A stretch of DNA of 64,000 nucleotides from Glandiceps talaboti (lineage: Eukaryota; Hemichordata; Enteropneusta; Spengelidae). Positions 40,066-52,165 of this stretch are shown piece after piece. The stretch lies in NCBI RefSeq assembly GCF_964340395.1, contig NC_135568.1, forward strand, positions 18,894,748 to 18,958,747, in the 5' to 3' direction. Position numbers and translations under genes: made by a program. Each line of letters begins with the position of its first letter. Positions within the stretch are counted from its first letter, which is position 1. The notes beneath the pieces are model-generated. The model was not told the DNA's origin and made no database searches. It saw only the letters and a program-made list of their open reading frames with translations.

Positions 40066-42600
40066 GGGTAAATATATTCCAAAAGGAGTTTAATAACATC
40101 TTGACAGTGAAGGGTGGGGGGAAAGCTTGAGAAGGGAATATATACACCTCTCATGGGGAATCCTAGGGGTCTCCCCCTAGAAGCCCTGAAGGATTTTTAC
40201 TATATTTACAACACCAACATCTAAAAAGTACATTTTCAGACAATAATTTCCAAGCTTTACAAGACAGCACCAACATGTAAAAAGCAACTACAGAGGTTTG
40301 AACTAAAAATATAGTTTGATAGCATCTTCACAGTAAGAGGTAGGGGAACAGCTTGAGACTGGGATGTGTCCACCTCATGTGGAGGGGGGGGTCGTATGGG
40401 GTCTCCCCTATAAGCCCTGGAGGTTTTTAGTCCCCGCGGACGAAGTCCGAAACGGGGACTTATGGATTGGATTCCGTCTGTCCGTCCGTCCGTCCGTCCG
40501 TCCGCAGCCGTTTCTTGGAGATGCCTGGACCGATTTTTTTAAAATTTGGTACAGGGGCAACATACTATGGCATACATATGCACGTCAATTTGTTTTATGA
40601 TACGATCCAACATGGCCGCCTAGCAACCATTTTGTTTGCGAATTTTCCCTGTCTAAAGCCATAACTCAGACATGCTTTAACAGATCTCATTCAAAGTTTG
40701 CATTAGGACAGTGTTCTATGACATACATGTGCATATTCATTGTTGTCATGATACGATCCAATATGGCTGCCTAGCAGCCATTTTGTTTGTGAATTTTCAT
40801 GTCCAAAGCCATAACTCAGATATGCTTGCACAGATCTCATTCAAAGTTGGTATTAGGACAGTGTTCTATGACATACATGTGCATATCCATTTTCATTGTG
40901 ATACGATCCAATATGGCTGCCTGGTAGCCATTTTGTTTGCGAATTTTCATGTCCCAAGCCATAACTCAGACATGCTTGAACAGATCTCATTCAAAGTTGG
41001 TATTAGGACAGTTTTCTATGACATACATGTGCATATCCATTTTCGTCGTGATATGATCCAATATGGCTGCCTGGCAGCCATTTTGTTTGTGAATTTTCCA
41101 TGTCCAAAGCCATAACTCAGACATGCTTAAACAGATCTCATTCAAAGTTGGTATTAGGACAGTGTTCTATGACATACATCTGCATATCCATTTTCGTCGT
41201 GATACGATCCAATATGGCTGCCTGGCAGCCATTTTGTTTGTGAATTTTCCATGTCCAAAGCCATTACTAAGACATGCTTGAACAGATCTCATTCAAAGTT
41301 GGTATTAGGACAGCGTTCTATGACATACATGTGCATATCCATTTTCATCGTGATACGATCCAATATGGCTGCCTGGCAGCCATTTTGTTTGTGAATTTTC
41401 CATGTCCAAAGCCATAACTCAGACTCCATTTTCATCGTGATATGATCCCCCATACCCACCCAATCCTTTATTGTTGGAGGCATATTCCATGTCCAACAAG
41501 CACACACAACATATCTAAGTCTGTTTGTTTTAGGTTCACAAATGTTGTTGCGTGATCAGAGTAGTGATAATTCCTTGTAAGTTGTAACCCAATTATAGCG
41601 GGGACTATGTCATTTTTTTCAATGACTTGTTTACTCTTAAAGCCAATTTTAGGCTATTCAGACCCTTTCAAGCAATAACTCAATCCATGCTTTACTAGAC
41701 AGCACCATCAAGTATCAGAAACTATTCTTTATAACTTACATAGGGTTGAAATATGTTCATAAAAAGTTAAATGTCATCATTATATGTAGTAAATGTCAGG
41801 ACATCTACTGGTTACTAAGTATCATTGGTAGGGGAGATTTGGAGTTTTAAGGCAATTTTAGACTATCTTGGCAACATTTCACATCTTTCAAAGACACTAT
41901 CATCTCAAATTAGCATAGGGTGAAAATATTTAAGGAAAGTTAATACCATTATGACAGTAAAAAGGTTGTTGGTGCATCTGATTATTGGTTGAATGCATGA
42001 GTGACCTCTGGGGGTGAGGTAGTCCTTGGGGTTTTCCCCTGGTAGATCTAGAGTTTTTTTGCTTCTATTAAGGCAACTTTAGGTTATTCATAGCCTTTGA
42101 GCTAATATTGCCAAGCTTCGAAAAGCTAACGTAAATGTAAGTTTTAAATGAGTTTCCCATGTCACATAAAAATGGGCCTGTAACATTGGTATAGGGGCAT
42201 TAACATTGCATGTATAGTAAAGTCACTGGTATGTTAGAGAACTTTAGGTGGTCATACCTAGTGTATAATAGAAACTGGAATCTGATGAGATGTGGTGATT
42301 TGTAGTGTCAATAACATGTATTGTCCAAATAGAAAGTGTATTAATCCCTTCTGACAAGTTCATACTGAAGAGTAGAACAATTTAGATTAATTCTTTTATA
42401 AAGTAACTATGAAGATTACCATTACGAAACCTTCAAGTTCACCTTTGGCCCAAAGTGCAATATAAGTGAAGCACTGATTGTGAAACAGCCAAGCATTTAC
42501 ATGACATGTTTTGTAACTAGTGTGGTACCTAGATAATACATGTATATGTATTGAGTAGAGGTATGTTTGAACTGTTACATGAAGTAATATGAAAGATTTG
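40066..42600 (+). repeat. Dispersed repeat (first copy), interrupted by a hairpin-headed element
   Basis: Text such as aaaaggagtttaataacatc, ttgacagtgaagg, ctctcatgg, gtctccccctagaagccctg and aagctttacaagacagcacc recurs at 59078-59900. A partial duplication of its first half starts near 40300. The copy is split at 40429-41632 by a TAGTCCCCG-family element and resumes with actcttaaagccaattttag. No coding capacity was recognised. Confidence 0.75.
40429..41632 (+). mobile_element. TAGTCCCCG-family hairpin-headed element with resolved empty site
   Basis: The head AGTCCCCGCGGACGAAGTCC, then GGGGACTTATGGATTGG, is followed by (CCGT)n, GAGATGCCTGGACCG and about five ~155-bp repeats (gatacgatccaatatggctg, cctggcagccattttgtttg, cataactcagacatgcttga). 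The end is AACCCAATTATAGCGGGGAC, TATGTCATttttttcAATGACTTGTT. The host text reads ggaggttttt|...|ttactcttaaa, and the related copy at 59413-59430 reads ggaggtttttactcttaaa without the element. So the element inserted in a T-run with at most a few extra T. Confidence 0.85.
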
Positions 42601-42967
42601 ATGTAAGAAACAGGTACAAGAACAAATATTTACATGTACCACATTTCAGACAAGGCTATATACCATTATAGAAAGGGATTTTGTTTGATTCCATCACAAT
42701 CCAAAACACAATGACCCCTCCCCCCCATCCACAATTTTCAAAACAGGGTGACCCCCCCCCCCCAACACACACACACACCAATCCACCGCTCCCACCTCCC
42801 TCCAGCCCGAAGAAACTGACCAGTCCCTAATATATATCGTTTTTTTTTTACTATTTGTATAAGGAAATAGTCAATATATTCCAACAATTCTTCCAGACTG
42901 ATGGACATGAGCAACCACTGATTATTGGTCTGTTTTTTTTAGCAAGGTGTAGGTGATTTGTGTACTT
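42601..42967. other. Unremarkable flank with C-runs
   Basis: It holds two C-rich runs (42716-42726 and 42752-42763) and short CA/T runs. No gene was recognised. Confidence 0.5.
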
Positions 42968-45900
42968 TTAAATTTGGTAGTAACTACAATTTGGGTAGTC
43001 TGACCTTAGCTAAATTTGGTAGTAACAACAATTTGGGTATTCTGACCTTAGCTAAATTTGGTAGTAACTACAATTTAAGTATTCTGACCTTAGCTAAATT
43101 TGGTAGTAACTACAATTTGGGTATTCTGACCTTAGCTAAATTTGGTAGTAACTACAATTTAAGTATTCTGACCTTCGCTAAATTTGGTAGTAACTACAAT
43201 TTGGATATTCTGACCTTAGCTAAATTTGGTAGTAACTACAATTTGGGTATTCTGACCTTAGCTAAATTTGGTAGTAACTACAATTTAAGTATTCTGACCT
43301 TAGCTAAATTTGGTAGTAACTACAATTTGGGTATTCTGACCTTAGCTAAATTTGGTAGTAACTACAATTTGGGTATTCTGACCTTAGCTAAATTTGGTAG
43401 TAACTACAATTTGGGTATTCTGACCTTAGCTAAATTTGGTAGTAACTACAATTTGGGTATTCTGACCTTAGCTAAATTTGGTAGTAACTACAATTTAAGT
43501 ATTCTGACCTTCGCTAAATTTGGTAGTAACTACAATTTGGGTATTCTGACCTTAGCTAAATTTGGTAGTAACAACAATTTGGGTATTCTGACCTTAGCTA
43601 AATTTGGTAGTAACTACAATTTAAGTATTCTGACCTTAGCTAAATTTGGTAGTAACTACAATTTGGGTATTCTGACCTTAGCTAAATTTGGTAGTAACTA
43701 CAATTTAAGTATTCTGACCTTCGCTAAATTTGGTAGTAACTACAATTTGGATATTCTGACCTTAGCTAAATTTGGTAGTAACTACAATTTGGGTATTCTG
43801 ACCTTAGCTAAATTTGGTAGTAACTACAATTTAAGTATTCTGACCTTAGCTAAATTTGGTAGTAACTACAATTTGGGTATTCTGACCTTAGCTAAATTTG
43901 GTAGTAACTACAATTTGGGTATTCTGACCTTAGCTAAATTTGGTAGTAACTACAATTTGGGTATTCTGACCTTAGCTAAATTTGGTAGTAACTACAATTT
44001 GGGTATTCTGACCTTAGCTAAATTTGGTAGTAACTACAATTTAAGTATTCTGACCTTAGCTAAATTTGGTAGTAACTACAATTTGGGTATTCTGACCTTA
44101 GCTAAATTTGGTAGTAACTACAATTTGGGTATTCTGACCTTAGCTAAATTTGGTAGTAACTACAATTTGGGTATTCTGACCTTAGCTAAATTTGGTAGTA
44201 ACTACAATTTAAGTATTCTGACCTTAGATAAATTTGGTAGTAACTACAATTTAAGTATTCTGACCTTAGCTAAATTTGGTAGTAACTACAATTTGGGTAT
44301 TCTGACCTTAGCTAAATTTGGTAGTAACTACAATTTAAGTATTCTGACCTTAGCTATATTTGGTAGTAACTACAATTTGGGTATTCTGACCTTAGCTAAA
44401 TTTGGTAGTAACTACAATTTAAGTATTCTGACCTTAGCTAAATTTGGTAGTAACTACAATTTGGGTATTCTGACCTTAGCTAAATTTGGTAGTAACTACA
44501 ATTTAAGTATTCTGACCTTAGCTAAATTTGGTAGTAACTACAATTTGGGTATTCTGACCTTAGCTAAATTTGGTAGTAACTACAATTTAAGTATTCTGAC
44601 CTTAGCTAAATTTGGTAGTAACTACAATTTGGGTATTCTGACCTTAGCTAAATTTGGTAGTAACTACAATTTAAGTATTCTGACCTTAGCTAAATTTGGT
44701 AGTAACTACAATTTGGGTATTCTGACCTTAGCTAAATTTGGTAGTAACTACAATTTGGGTATTCTGACCTTAGCTAAATTTGGTAGTAACTACAATTTAA
44801 GTATTCTGACCTTAGCTAAATTTGGTAGTAACTACAATTTAAGTATTCTGACCTTAGCTAAATTTGGTAGTAACTACAATTTGGGTATTCTGACCTTAGC
44901 TAAATTTGGTAGTAACTACAATTTAAGTATTCTGACCTTAGCTAAATTTGGTAGTAACTACAATTTGGGTATTCTGACCTTAGCTAAATTTGGTAGTAAC
45001 TACAATTTAAGTATTCTGACCTTAGCTAAATTTGGTAGTAACTACAATTTGGGTATTCTGACCTTAGCTAAATTTGGTAGTAACTACAATTTAAGTATTC
45101 TGACCTTAGCTAAATTTGGTAGTAACTACAATTTGGGTATTCTGACCTTAGCTAAATTTGGTAGTAACTACAATTTAAGTATTCTGACCTTAGTTAAATT
45201 TGGTAGTAACTACAATTTGGGTATTCTGACCTTAGCTAAATTTGGTAGTAACTACAATTTAAGTATTCTGACCTTAGCTAAATTTTGGTAGTAACTACAA
45301 TTTGGGTATTCTGACCTTAGCTAAATTTGGTAGTAACTACAATTTGGGTATTCTGAACTTAGCTAAATTTGGTAGTAACTACAATTTGGGTAGTCTGACC
45401 TTAGCTAAATTTGGTAGTAACTACAATTTAAGTATTCTGACCTTAGCTAAATTTGGTAGTAACTACAATTTGGGTAGTCTGACCTTAGCTAAATTTGGTA
45501 GTAACTACAATTTAAGTATTCTGACCTTAGCTAAATTTGGTAGTAACTACAATTTGGGTATTCTGACCTTAGCTAAATTTGGTAGTAACTACAATTTAAG
45601 TATTCTGACCTTAGCTAAATTTGGTAGTAACTACAATTTGGGTATTCTGACCTTAGCTAAATTTGGTAGTAACTACAATTTGGGTATTCTGAACTTATCT
45701 AAATTTGGTAGTAACTACAATTTGGGTATTCTGACCTTAGCTAAATTTGGTAGTAACTACAATTTGGGTATTCTGACCTTAGCTAAATTTGGTAGTAACT
45801 ACAATTTGGGTATTCTGACCTTAGCTAAATTTGGTAGTAACTACAATTTGGGTAGTCTGACCTTAGCTAAATTTGGTAGTAACTACAATTTGGGTATTCT

Positions 45901-47548
45901 GACCTTAGCTAAATTTGGTAGTAACTACAATTTAAGTATTCTGACCTTAGCTAAATTTGGTAGTAACTACAATTTGGGTATTCTGACCTTAGCTAAATTT
46001 GGTAGTAACTACAATTTAAGTATTCTGACCTTAGCTAAATTTGGTAGTAACTACAATTTGGGTATTCTGACCTTAGCTAAATTTGGTAGTAACTACAATT
46101 TAAGTATTCTGACCTTAGCTAAATTTGGTAGTAACTACAATTTGGGTATTCTGACCTTAGCTAAATTTGGTAGTAACTACAATTTGGGTATTCTGACCTT
46201 AGCTAAATTTGGTAGTAACTACAATTTAAGTATTCTGACCTTAGCTAAATTTGGTAGTAACTACAATTTGGGTATTCTGACCTTAGCTAAATTTGGTAGT
46301 AACTACAATTTAAGTATTCTGACCTTAGCTAAATTTGGTAGTAACTACAATTTGGGTATTCTGACCTTAGCTAAATTTGGTAGTAACTACAATTTAAGTA
46401 TTCTGACCTTAGATAAATTTGGTAGTAACTACAATTTAAGTATTCTGACCTTAGCTAAATTTGGTAGTAACTACAATTTGGGTATTCTGACCTTAGCTAA
46501 ATTTGGTAGTAACTACAATTTAAGTATTCTGACCTTAGCTAAATTTGGTAGTAACTACAATTTGGGTATTCTGACCTTAGCTAAATTTGGTAGTAACTAC
46601 AATTTAAGTATTCTGACCTTAGCTAAATTTGGTAGTAACTACAATTTGGGTATTCTGACCTTAGCTAAATTTGGTAGTAACTACAATTTAAGTATTCTGA
46701 CCTTAGCTAAATTTGGTAGTAACTACAATTTGGGTATTCTGACCTTAGCTAAATTTGGTAGTAACTACAATTTAAGTATTCTGACCTTAGCTAAATTTGG
46801 TAGTAACTACAATTTGGGTATTCTGACCTTAGCTAAATTTGGTAGTAACTACAATTTGGGTATTCTGAACTTATCTAAATTTGGTAGTAACTACAATTTG
46901 GGTATTCTGACCTTAGCTAAATTTGGTAGTAACTACAATTTGGGTATTCTGACCATAGCTAAATTTGGTAGTAACTACAATTTGGGTATTCTGACCTTAC
47001 CTAAATTTGGTAGTAACTACAATTTGGGTAGTCTGACCTTAGCTAAATTTGGTAGTAACTACAATTTAAGTATTCTGACTTTAGCTAAATTTGGTAGTAA
47101 CTACAATTTGGGTATTCTGACCTTAGCTAAATTTGGTAGTAACTACAATTTAAGTATTCTGACCTTAGCTAAATTTGGTAGTAACTACAATTTGGGTTGT
47201 CTGACCTTAGCTAAATTTGGTAGTAACTACAATTTAAGTATTCTGACCTTAGCTAAATTTGGTAGTAACTACAATTTGGGTATTCTGACCTTAGCTAAAT
47301 TTGGTAGTAACTACAATTTAAGTATTCTGACCTTAGCTAAATTTGGTAGTAACTACAATTTAAGTATTCTGACCTTAGCTAAATTTGGTAGTAACTACAA
47401 TTTAAGTATTCTGACCTTAGCTAAATTTGGTAGTAACTACAATTTAGGTATTCTGACCTTAGCTAAATTTGGTAGTAACTACAATTTGGGTATTCTGACC
47501 TTAGCTAAATTTGGTAGTAATTACAATTTGGGTATTCTGCTTAGCTAA
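42968..47548. repeat. 42-bp satellite array (~109 copies)
   Basis: Unit pieces: aaatttggtagtaactacaa, tttgggtattctgaccttag, ct. The main variant is gggtatt against aagtatt; the two alternate over long stretches, forming an 84-bp dimer. The + frame is open for 777 codons, then a single extra T in aaattttggtag at about 45284 shifts it, and it is open for 748 more. The translated 14-residue unit is KFGSNYNLGILTLA. Near-perfect DNA identity between units argues for recent homogenisation rather than a conserved protein. Rare variants: gaacttatcta, accatagcta, ccttacct. Confidence 0.97.
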
Positions 47549-47816
47549 ATTGTGTTTTAATGTACTCAGAGGTGTGATAGTCAATATTCTCATCATGACA
47601 TACATTTGTTTACCTTGTTCACTATGTCAGCTTTATCGTCTTTGCTTAGTTGTAGTATTTTGGATTATCAACATTTTTCACTTTGTTTCTTTTTGATTTT
47701 GCATATTACACATGTTCAGTTTTGAACTTTGAAAATCAACCAAGAAATTCAGGAATGAAAACGTCAGAAATTCAAAGCCACTGTACGCGTACTAGCTTAT
47801 TCAGAACGAGTTGAGT

Positions 47817-47890
47817 AGCGTAGAGTAGCGTAGCGTAGTGTAGTGTAGTGTAGTGTAGTGTAGTGTAGTGTAGTGTAGTGTAGTGTAGTG
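47817..47890. repeat. (GTGTA)n pentanucleotide repeat
   Basis: It grades from gtagcgtagagtagcgtag into (gtgta)n. The same pentamer forms a longer array at 56699-57000. Confidence 0.95.
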
Positions 47891-48323
47891 GTGAGATGTA
47901 CACTCAAAGTAATTATTAATTTGATACTTGAATTCTCCTTGCTGTCGCTGGCGGCGTCATAACAGACACACTTGTGACTCGAGATAAGTTTTTCAGAATG
48001 AAAGGGATAAAAATAAGACGGTTTCTAGGACGACGTAATTTCACGAACGGCTCTGCAACATTCATACCTAATAACGTCATTATTTTGTATAATGATCAAA
48101 CTTGAATAGATTACACCATATTAGCTCACAAGAGGCTCTGGTTTCAACACAAGACATTGGTCCCAGGCTGAACGTACACGACATTGTAAAAAAAAAAACC
48201 TTGGTTAACGTAGATATAACAACAATTAAGTAAACAATGTGTCTAGAAACAGAGTTCTTTCCAAATTTAGTCAACCCGTACTAAAAACGACGTCGGACAA
48301 ACCAAACTCTGTACAACTGTTAC

Positions 48324-48780
48324 GTGGATAACTGTGAACTGCTCCACATACACGAATCAAATGTAGACTTGGGTGTCCCGAGACGGTTTAATGGTGATGC
48401 TGATGTAACAAATCTTAGTAGTCAATTGAAAAAGATTGATATCGATAGTATTTGGATAATAACGATTCAAAAAACTGACAACAAATTACGTACCGATAAC
48501 AAATCTAAAACACATTATGAATTTGAACTATATCAAGAACAAGTAAATAATGTTTGGCACAAAGTCAGCATAACAAAGCTCAGGATCTCAGCACACAATT
48601 TACCAAATTGAATCGAAAGACTACGATATACCTGCAAGGGATTCCCCCGGATGAAATAATTATGTCATTTATGTAATACTAAAGCTATTGATGATGAGAT
48701 CCATGCTATAATGGATTGCAGCAATACATCTGTAATTGAAACTAGAAACCAATTTCAATGAACTATCGAAATTTATGATC
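48324..48780 (+). pseudogene. LINE reverse-transcriptase C-terminal remnant (decayed)
   Basis: One frame reads IDSIWIITIQKTDNKLRTDN, HYEFELYQEQVNNVWHKVSI and TKLRISAHNLPN then a stop. It continues beyond in the same frame as IERLRYTCKGFPRMK, LCHLCNTKAIDDEIHAIMDC and SNTSVIETRNQFQ with two further stops. The LRISAHN.QIE.GR...C..C....DDEIH...C pattern is the zinc-binding C-terminal region (zf-RVT-like) of non-LTR retrotransposon ORF2 proteins. Three in-frame stops make it a dead fragment, related to the better-preserved copy at 49775-50419. Confidence 0.7.
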
Positions 48781-48879
48781 GAAGTTTTTCAGAATTACAC
48801 CAAAAATGAATTTTTCAAAAGAATAATGAGTTCCAACTATAATTTTATCACTAATAGCTTTGGAAAATTCTCTAATTCA

Positions 48880-49190
48880 TTTATTATCATTGTATCTGTA
48901 GTTTACTGATTTATTATTATCTTTGTATCTGTAGTTTACTGATTTATTATTATCTTTGTATCTGTAGTTTACTGATTTATTATTATCTTTGTATCTGTAG
49001 TTTACTGATTTATTATTATCTTTGTATCTGTAGTTTACTGATTTATTATTATCTTTGTATCTGTAGTTTACTGATTTATTATTATCTTTGTATCTGTAGT
49101 TTACTGATTTATTATTATCTTTGTATCTGTAGTTTACTGATTTATTATTATCTTTGTATCTGTAGTTTACTGATTTATTATTATCGAAAA
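48880..49190. repeat. 33-bp minisatellite (~9 copies)
   Basis: Unit pieces: tttactgatttattattatc, tttgtatctgtag. It starts about 100 bp after the LINE remnant and may have arisen from its 3' region. Confidence 0.95.
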
Positions 49191-49774
49191 TTAATATTAT
49201 CTATTATTTTAGTTTTTGTTGTTTCTATATGTTGTTTTTTGACTCTAGATAATGTTTTTTTGTTTTTTTTACATTATTTCATGTCAAATAAGATATACTA
49301 TACCCACATACCATGTATTTAATATTCCATAACAGTAATCTGTGTATATGTGTCCCTATGATATACATATTGGTATCCACATTGTAAAGTCGTTTAGATG
49401 GATGTGTATGTAGTTATGTGAGTGGGTTGATATAGACAGACACAGAAGACAGTATTTACTACTTGAATGCTTACTACGGTATGAATACTTTATTCACGTA
49501 TGTACAGATATGGATCAGTTACACTTTGATGAGGAGGTGGTTTGTGGATGTTAAAGTCATTTGGACCACTTGATGGTTGAATGTTTATTTGTAGGTACTA
49601 CATCTCTCCTAACTTTGATGTACTTTTCTGAATGAGTCTTGAGGTGTCAGAGTTTGTAACGATATGTCTTTTCGAATTATATTAAAAGTTCTTTAAAATT
49701 CTTTACTACTAAATTAGTGTTCGTTTCTTGAGTATTCTGTTTTCAAAAGGTAATATGCAATTGGTATATATAGA

Positions 49775-50419
49775 TTGTTCCTCTATTCTATAACGTGCAG
49801 TTTGAAATGTATATACGTTTCTATCTACGAGGTTAGGGGTGGACTTAGAGACTCTCTCACAGTCCTCGAAGTGGAACAAAATGTTAATTTACTTGATAAA
49901 TATAGTGAGAACAGCATTTGGTCAAATCTTTGCAAATTCAATAATACAATCAAAAAAGTTCATGATAATTTATGTAAAGAATTTTGTAAATCTTGGTTCA
50001 GGGAATTACATAATGACATTAGAAGAAATAGTACTGATAAAAACAAATTGAGAAAATATAGATTGTTTAAAACAGATTTTGTTTTTGAGAAATACCTTGT
50101 TCATATTAAAAATCCTGTTCATAGAACACTAGTGACTAAATTTAGAATTTCAGATTATAACATTCAAATAGAATTAGGAAGGCGTTGTACTCCTAAGATT
50201 CCTGCGGATGAAAGATTCTGTAAATTTTGTCAAAATATGGTAGAAGATGAATTTCATCATTTAATTATTTGTTCTCATTGCATAAATGAGAGAAAGAAAC
50301 TTTTTTCTTCTTTTTCATTAAGTAACTACAATTTTCATTCCTTAGATAACAAAAGTAAATTTTTACATATTTGTCTGCAGATGATAAACTTTCTCTTGGA
50401 AACTTTCTTGTTAATGTAA
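49775..50419 (+). mobile_element. LINE ORF2 C-terminal fragment with zinc-binding motif, still open
   Basis: The 214-codon open frame includes NKLRKYRLFKTDFVFEKYLV, NPVHRTLVTKFRISDYNIQI, ELGRRCTPKIPADERFCKFC and QNMVEDEFHHLIICSHC. The FCKFC...EDEFHHLI.C..C cluster matches the zf-RVT-like region at the end of non-LTR retrotransposon reverse transcriptases. No RT catalytic motif is upstream in the window, so it is a 5'-truncated copy. The frame runs to a TAA at 50417-50419 followed by AT-rich sequence. The first 25 or so codons may not be part of the element. Confidence 0.7.
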
Positions 50420-51026
50420 AAAATATAGCAGTTGGCTAAATGATTGTATTTTATTTACTTATTTTTGTATGCTTTACCATGCTCGCTAAAGCATGATGTT
50501 ACGCACTAAAGATTGATCATACACTAGTACAGTGGTCAATATCATAAACTACAGCCTCTTTGACGGCACCGTCCAAGACGCACCTCCATTTATTTCGTGT
50601 AAGAAATAACAGCTCTGGTTTTCGAGAATAACTAGTGTGGTGTTTAGTACTATTCATAAACTAGTATGGTGTTTAGTTGTGTTCCTTTTATCCCTAAAAT
50701 CTTATTTTATAAGCTTACTATTCATAAAATTCTTCTTATGATAAGCAGGCTTTTAGACAAACGAAGAGTGTCTTCCCCAGGGGTGCCTTCTACCTATTAT
50801 GCCGTACATGATTCTTAACTAGTCCAAAATATTTATGTCTGACCTTTGACCTGAAACGACTGGTGAATAGTAGCACGCTTGTGCAAATACTACTTCAAAA
50901 TTAATGCCAACAAAGGAGAGAAAAAAGATTATCGATTAGTTGGATTAGTAAACAAGAGTCTCTGTGACGGTGATCAAAGACGGTTTCTTTAGCATTTGAG
51001 TGTTACGAGTATATAAACACCTTGTT
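50420..51026. other. No recognised feature
   Basis: AT-rich sequence with a short duplication around 50630-50670 (actagtgtggtgtttagt / actagtatggtgtttagt). A TATATAAA box-like sequence at about 51010 lies too close to the ATG at 51027 to be a usual promoter element. Confidence 0.4.
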
Positions 51027-51252
51027 ATGTCAAGAATGAACATAAACAGCGCGATTTCGCCCACCTCACCGGCACTAGCGGGGTATATGAAGGACGTAAG
51101 GGAGTTCTACGGGATGCCTGAAATGATGGATTTATCTGAGAGGTACTGGGTGTACAAAATTGATAAGTACAACATGCCTGCCAAATTGATCTCCTACGCC
51201 AAGCAGAGTAAATGGGAAAATAACAAATGTGTGGAAAAATATTGCACAGACG
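51027..51252 (+). CDS. Putative exon of an unrecognised protein
   Basis: From the ATG at 51027 it reads MSRMNINSAISPTSPALAGY, MKDVREFYGMPEMMDLSERY, WVYKIDKYNMPAKLISYAKQ and SKWENNKCVEKYCTD, and meets a consensus donor gtgagt at 51253 after one base of a codon. Codon use and composition look like real coding sequence, but I do not recognise the family. The phase fits the exon-like segment at 54002 (one base carried), which would add a membrane helix. An open frame with GTG as first codon begins 27 bases upstream; I prefer the ATG. Confidence 0.4.
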
Positions 51253-52165
51253 GTGAGTTATCTGTTACTAATGTTGATGTCTGGTGATTATTACCTAAAT
51301 AATTGTTTTTTTTTTCTTTATTTGGGAAAGGAAAAATTAAAAATCATGCCATGGACTTTGATCGTCGATTTGTGTTTGATATTTTCTGTCGTTAGTTTGC
51401 TATACTCACTTTGTTAGTTACGGAGTACCATAGATACTGTCCAGTCTCTCTCGATATTCAAACAATCATATATTTTATTGAGTCGATTTAATTTTGCGGA
51501 TGTCTTTGAAGTTACAAGGACGACTTTGAATTTTAGGAAAAGGTTTGTCTTATATTTCGTTGTTTTACATGCACTGAGTGGGTTGGTTTACAAGCCGTTG
51601 CTAGTATCACCCATCTATCAATCGATGACTGTCGTTGTTCCACATTTACCACTACTCCATAACGACTCGAGTAGACACTGCGTGCAGCTACAAGTAACAA
51701 TAACATTCGTTCACACTCGAAACTGTAGTTGTATCAACTTTTCCATGGTCAAAACCTCATTCTATAAATAGTGTATCGTTTCTAGTTACAATAACCATGG
51801 CAACGTTGTAACAACTACGATTGTTCATTATGGAGTATTGGGTGTAATTTGATGGGTAATGTTTCAGAGTGTAGTCAATAGTCCAAGACGTTGAAGTTTG
51901 GTTTGAAACGACCACTACTTCAGTCGGACAAATGAAGAGAACCTGAAATAGTTTTATATTAGTAACGACTACTATTTGCAATACATGAGTACAAAACGAC
52001 TGCATGTTTACATAGATTACTAGTTGTATCCATTGGATCTGGTGTTATATGTTTACAGGTTCGTAGCTGTTGGTATGTATTTACTATACCTTTTTGTCTT
52101 CCATTATTTTCAGTTATTTCTTAGTTGGGACGGCTAAATATCCTCAAGTGAAAGTTGATTAATCT
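51253..52165. other. No recognised feature
   Basis: Short open frames on both strands (for example 51478-51771) have no recognisable motif or flanking splice signals. Confidence 0.4.

Noticed and set aside
40467-41115. ORFs RFLEMPGPIFLKFGTG and DIHVHIHF as coding exons
   Set aside because: They run through the TAGTCCCCG-family element and recur in each copy with different stops, so they are element sequence and not conserved protein.
51478-51771. 97-codon + ORF between putative exons
   Set aside because: No motif, no splice sites, composition similar to flanking non-coding DNA.
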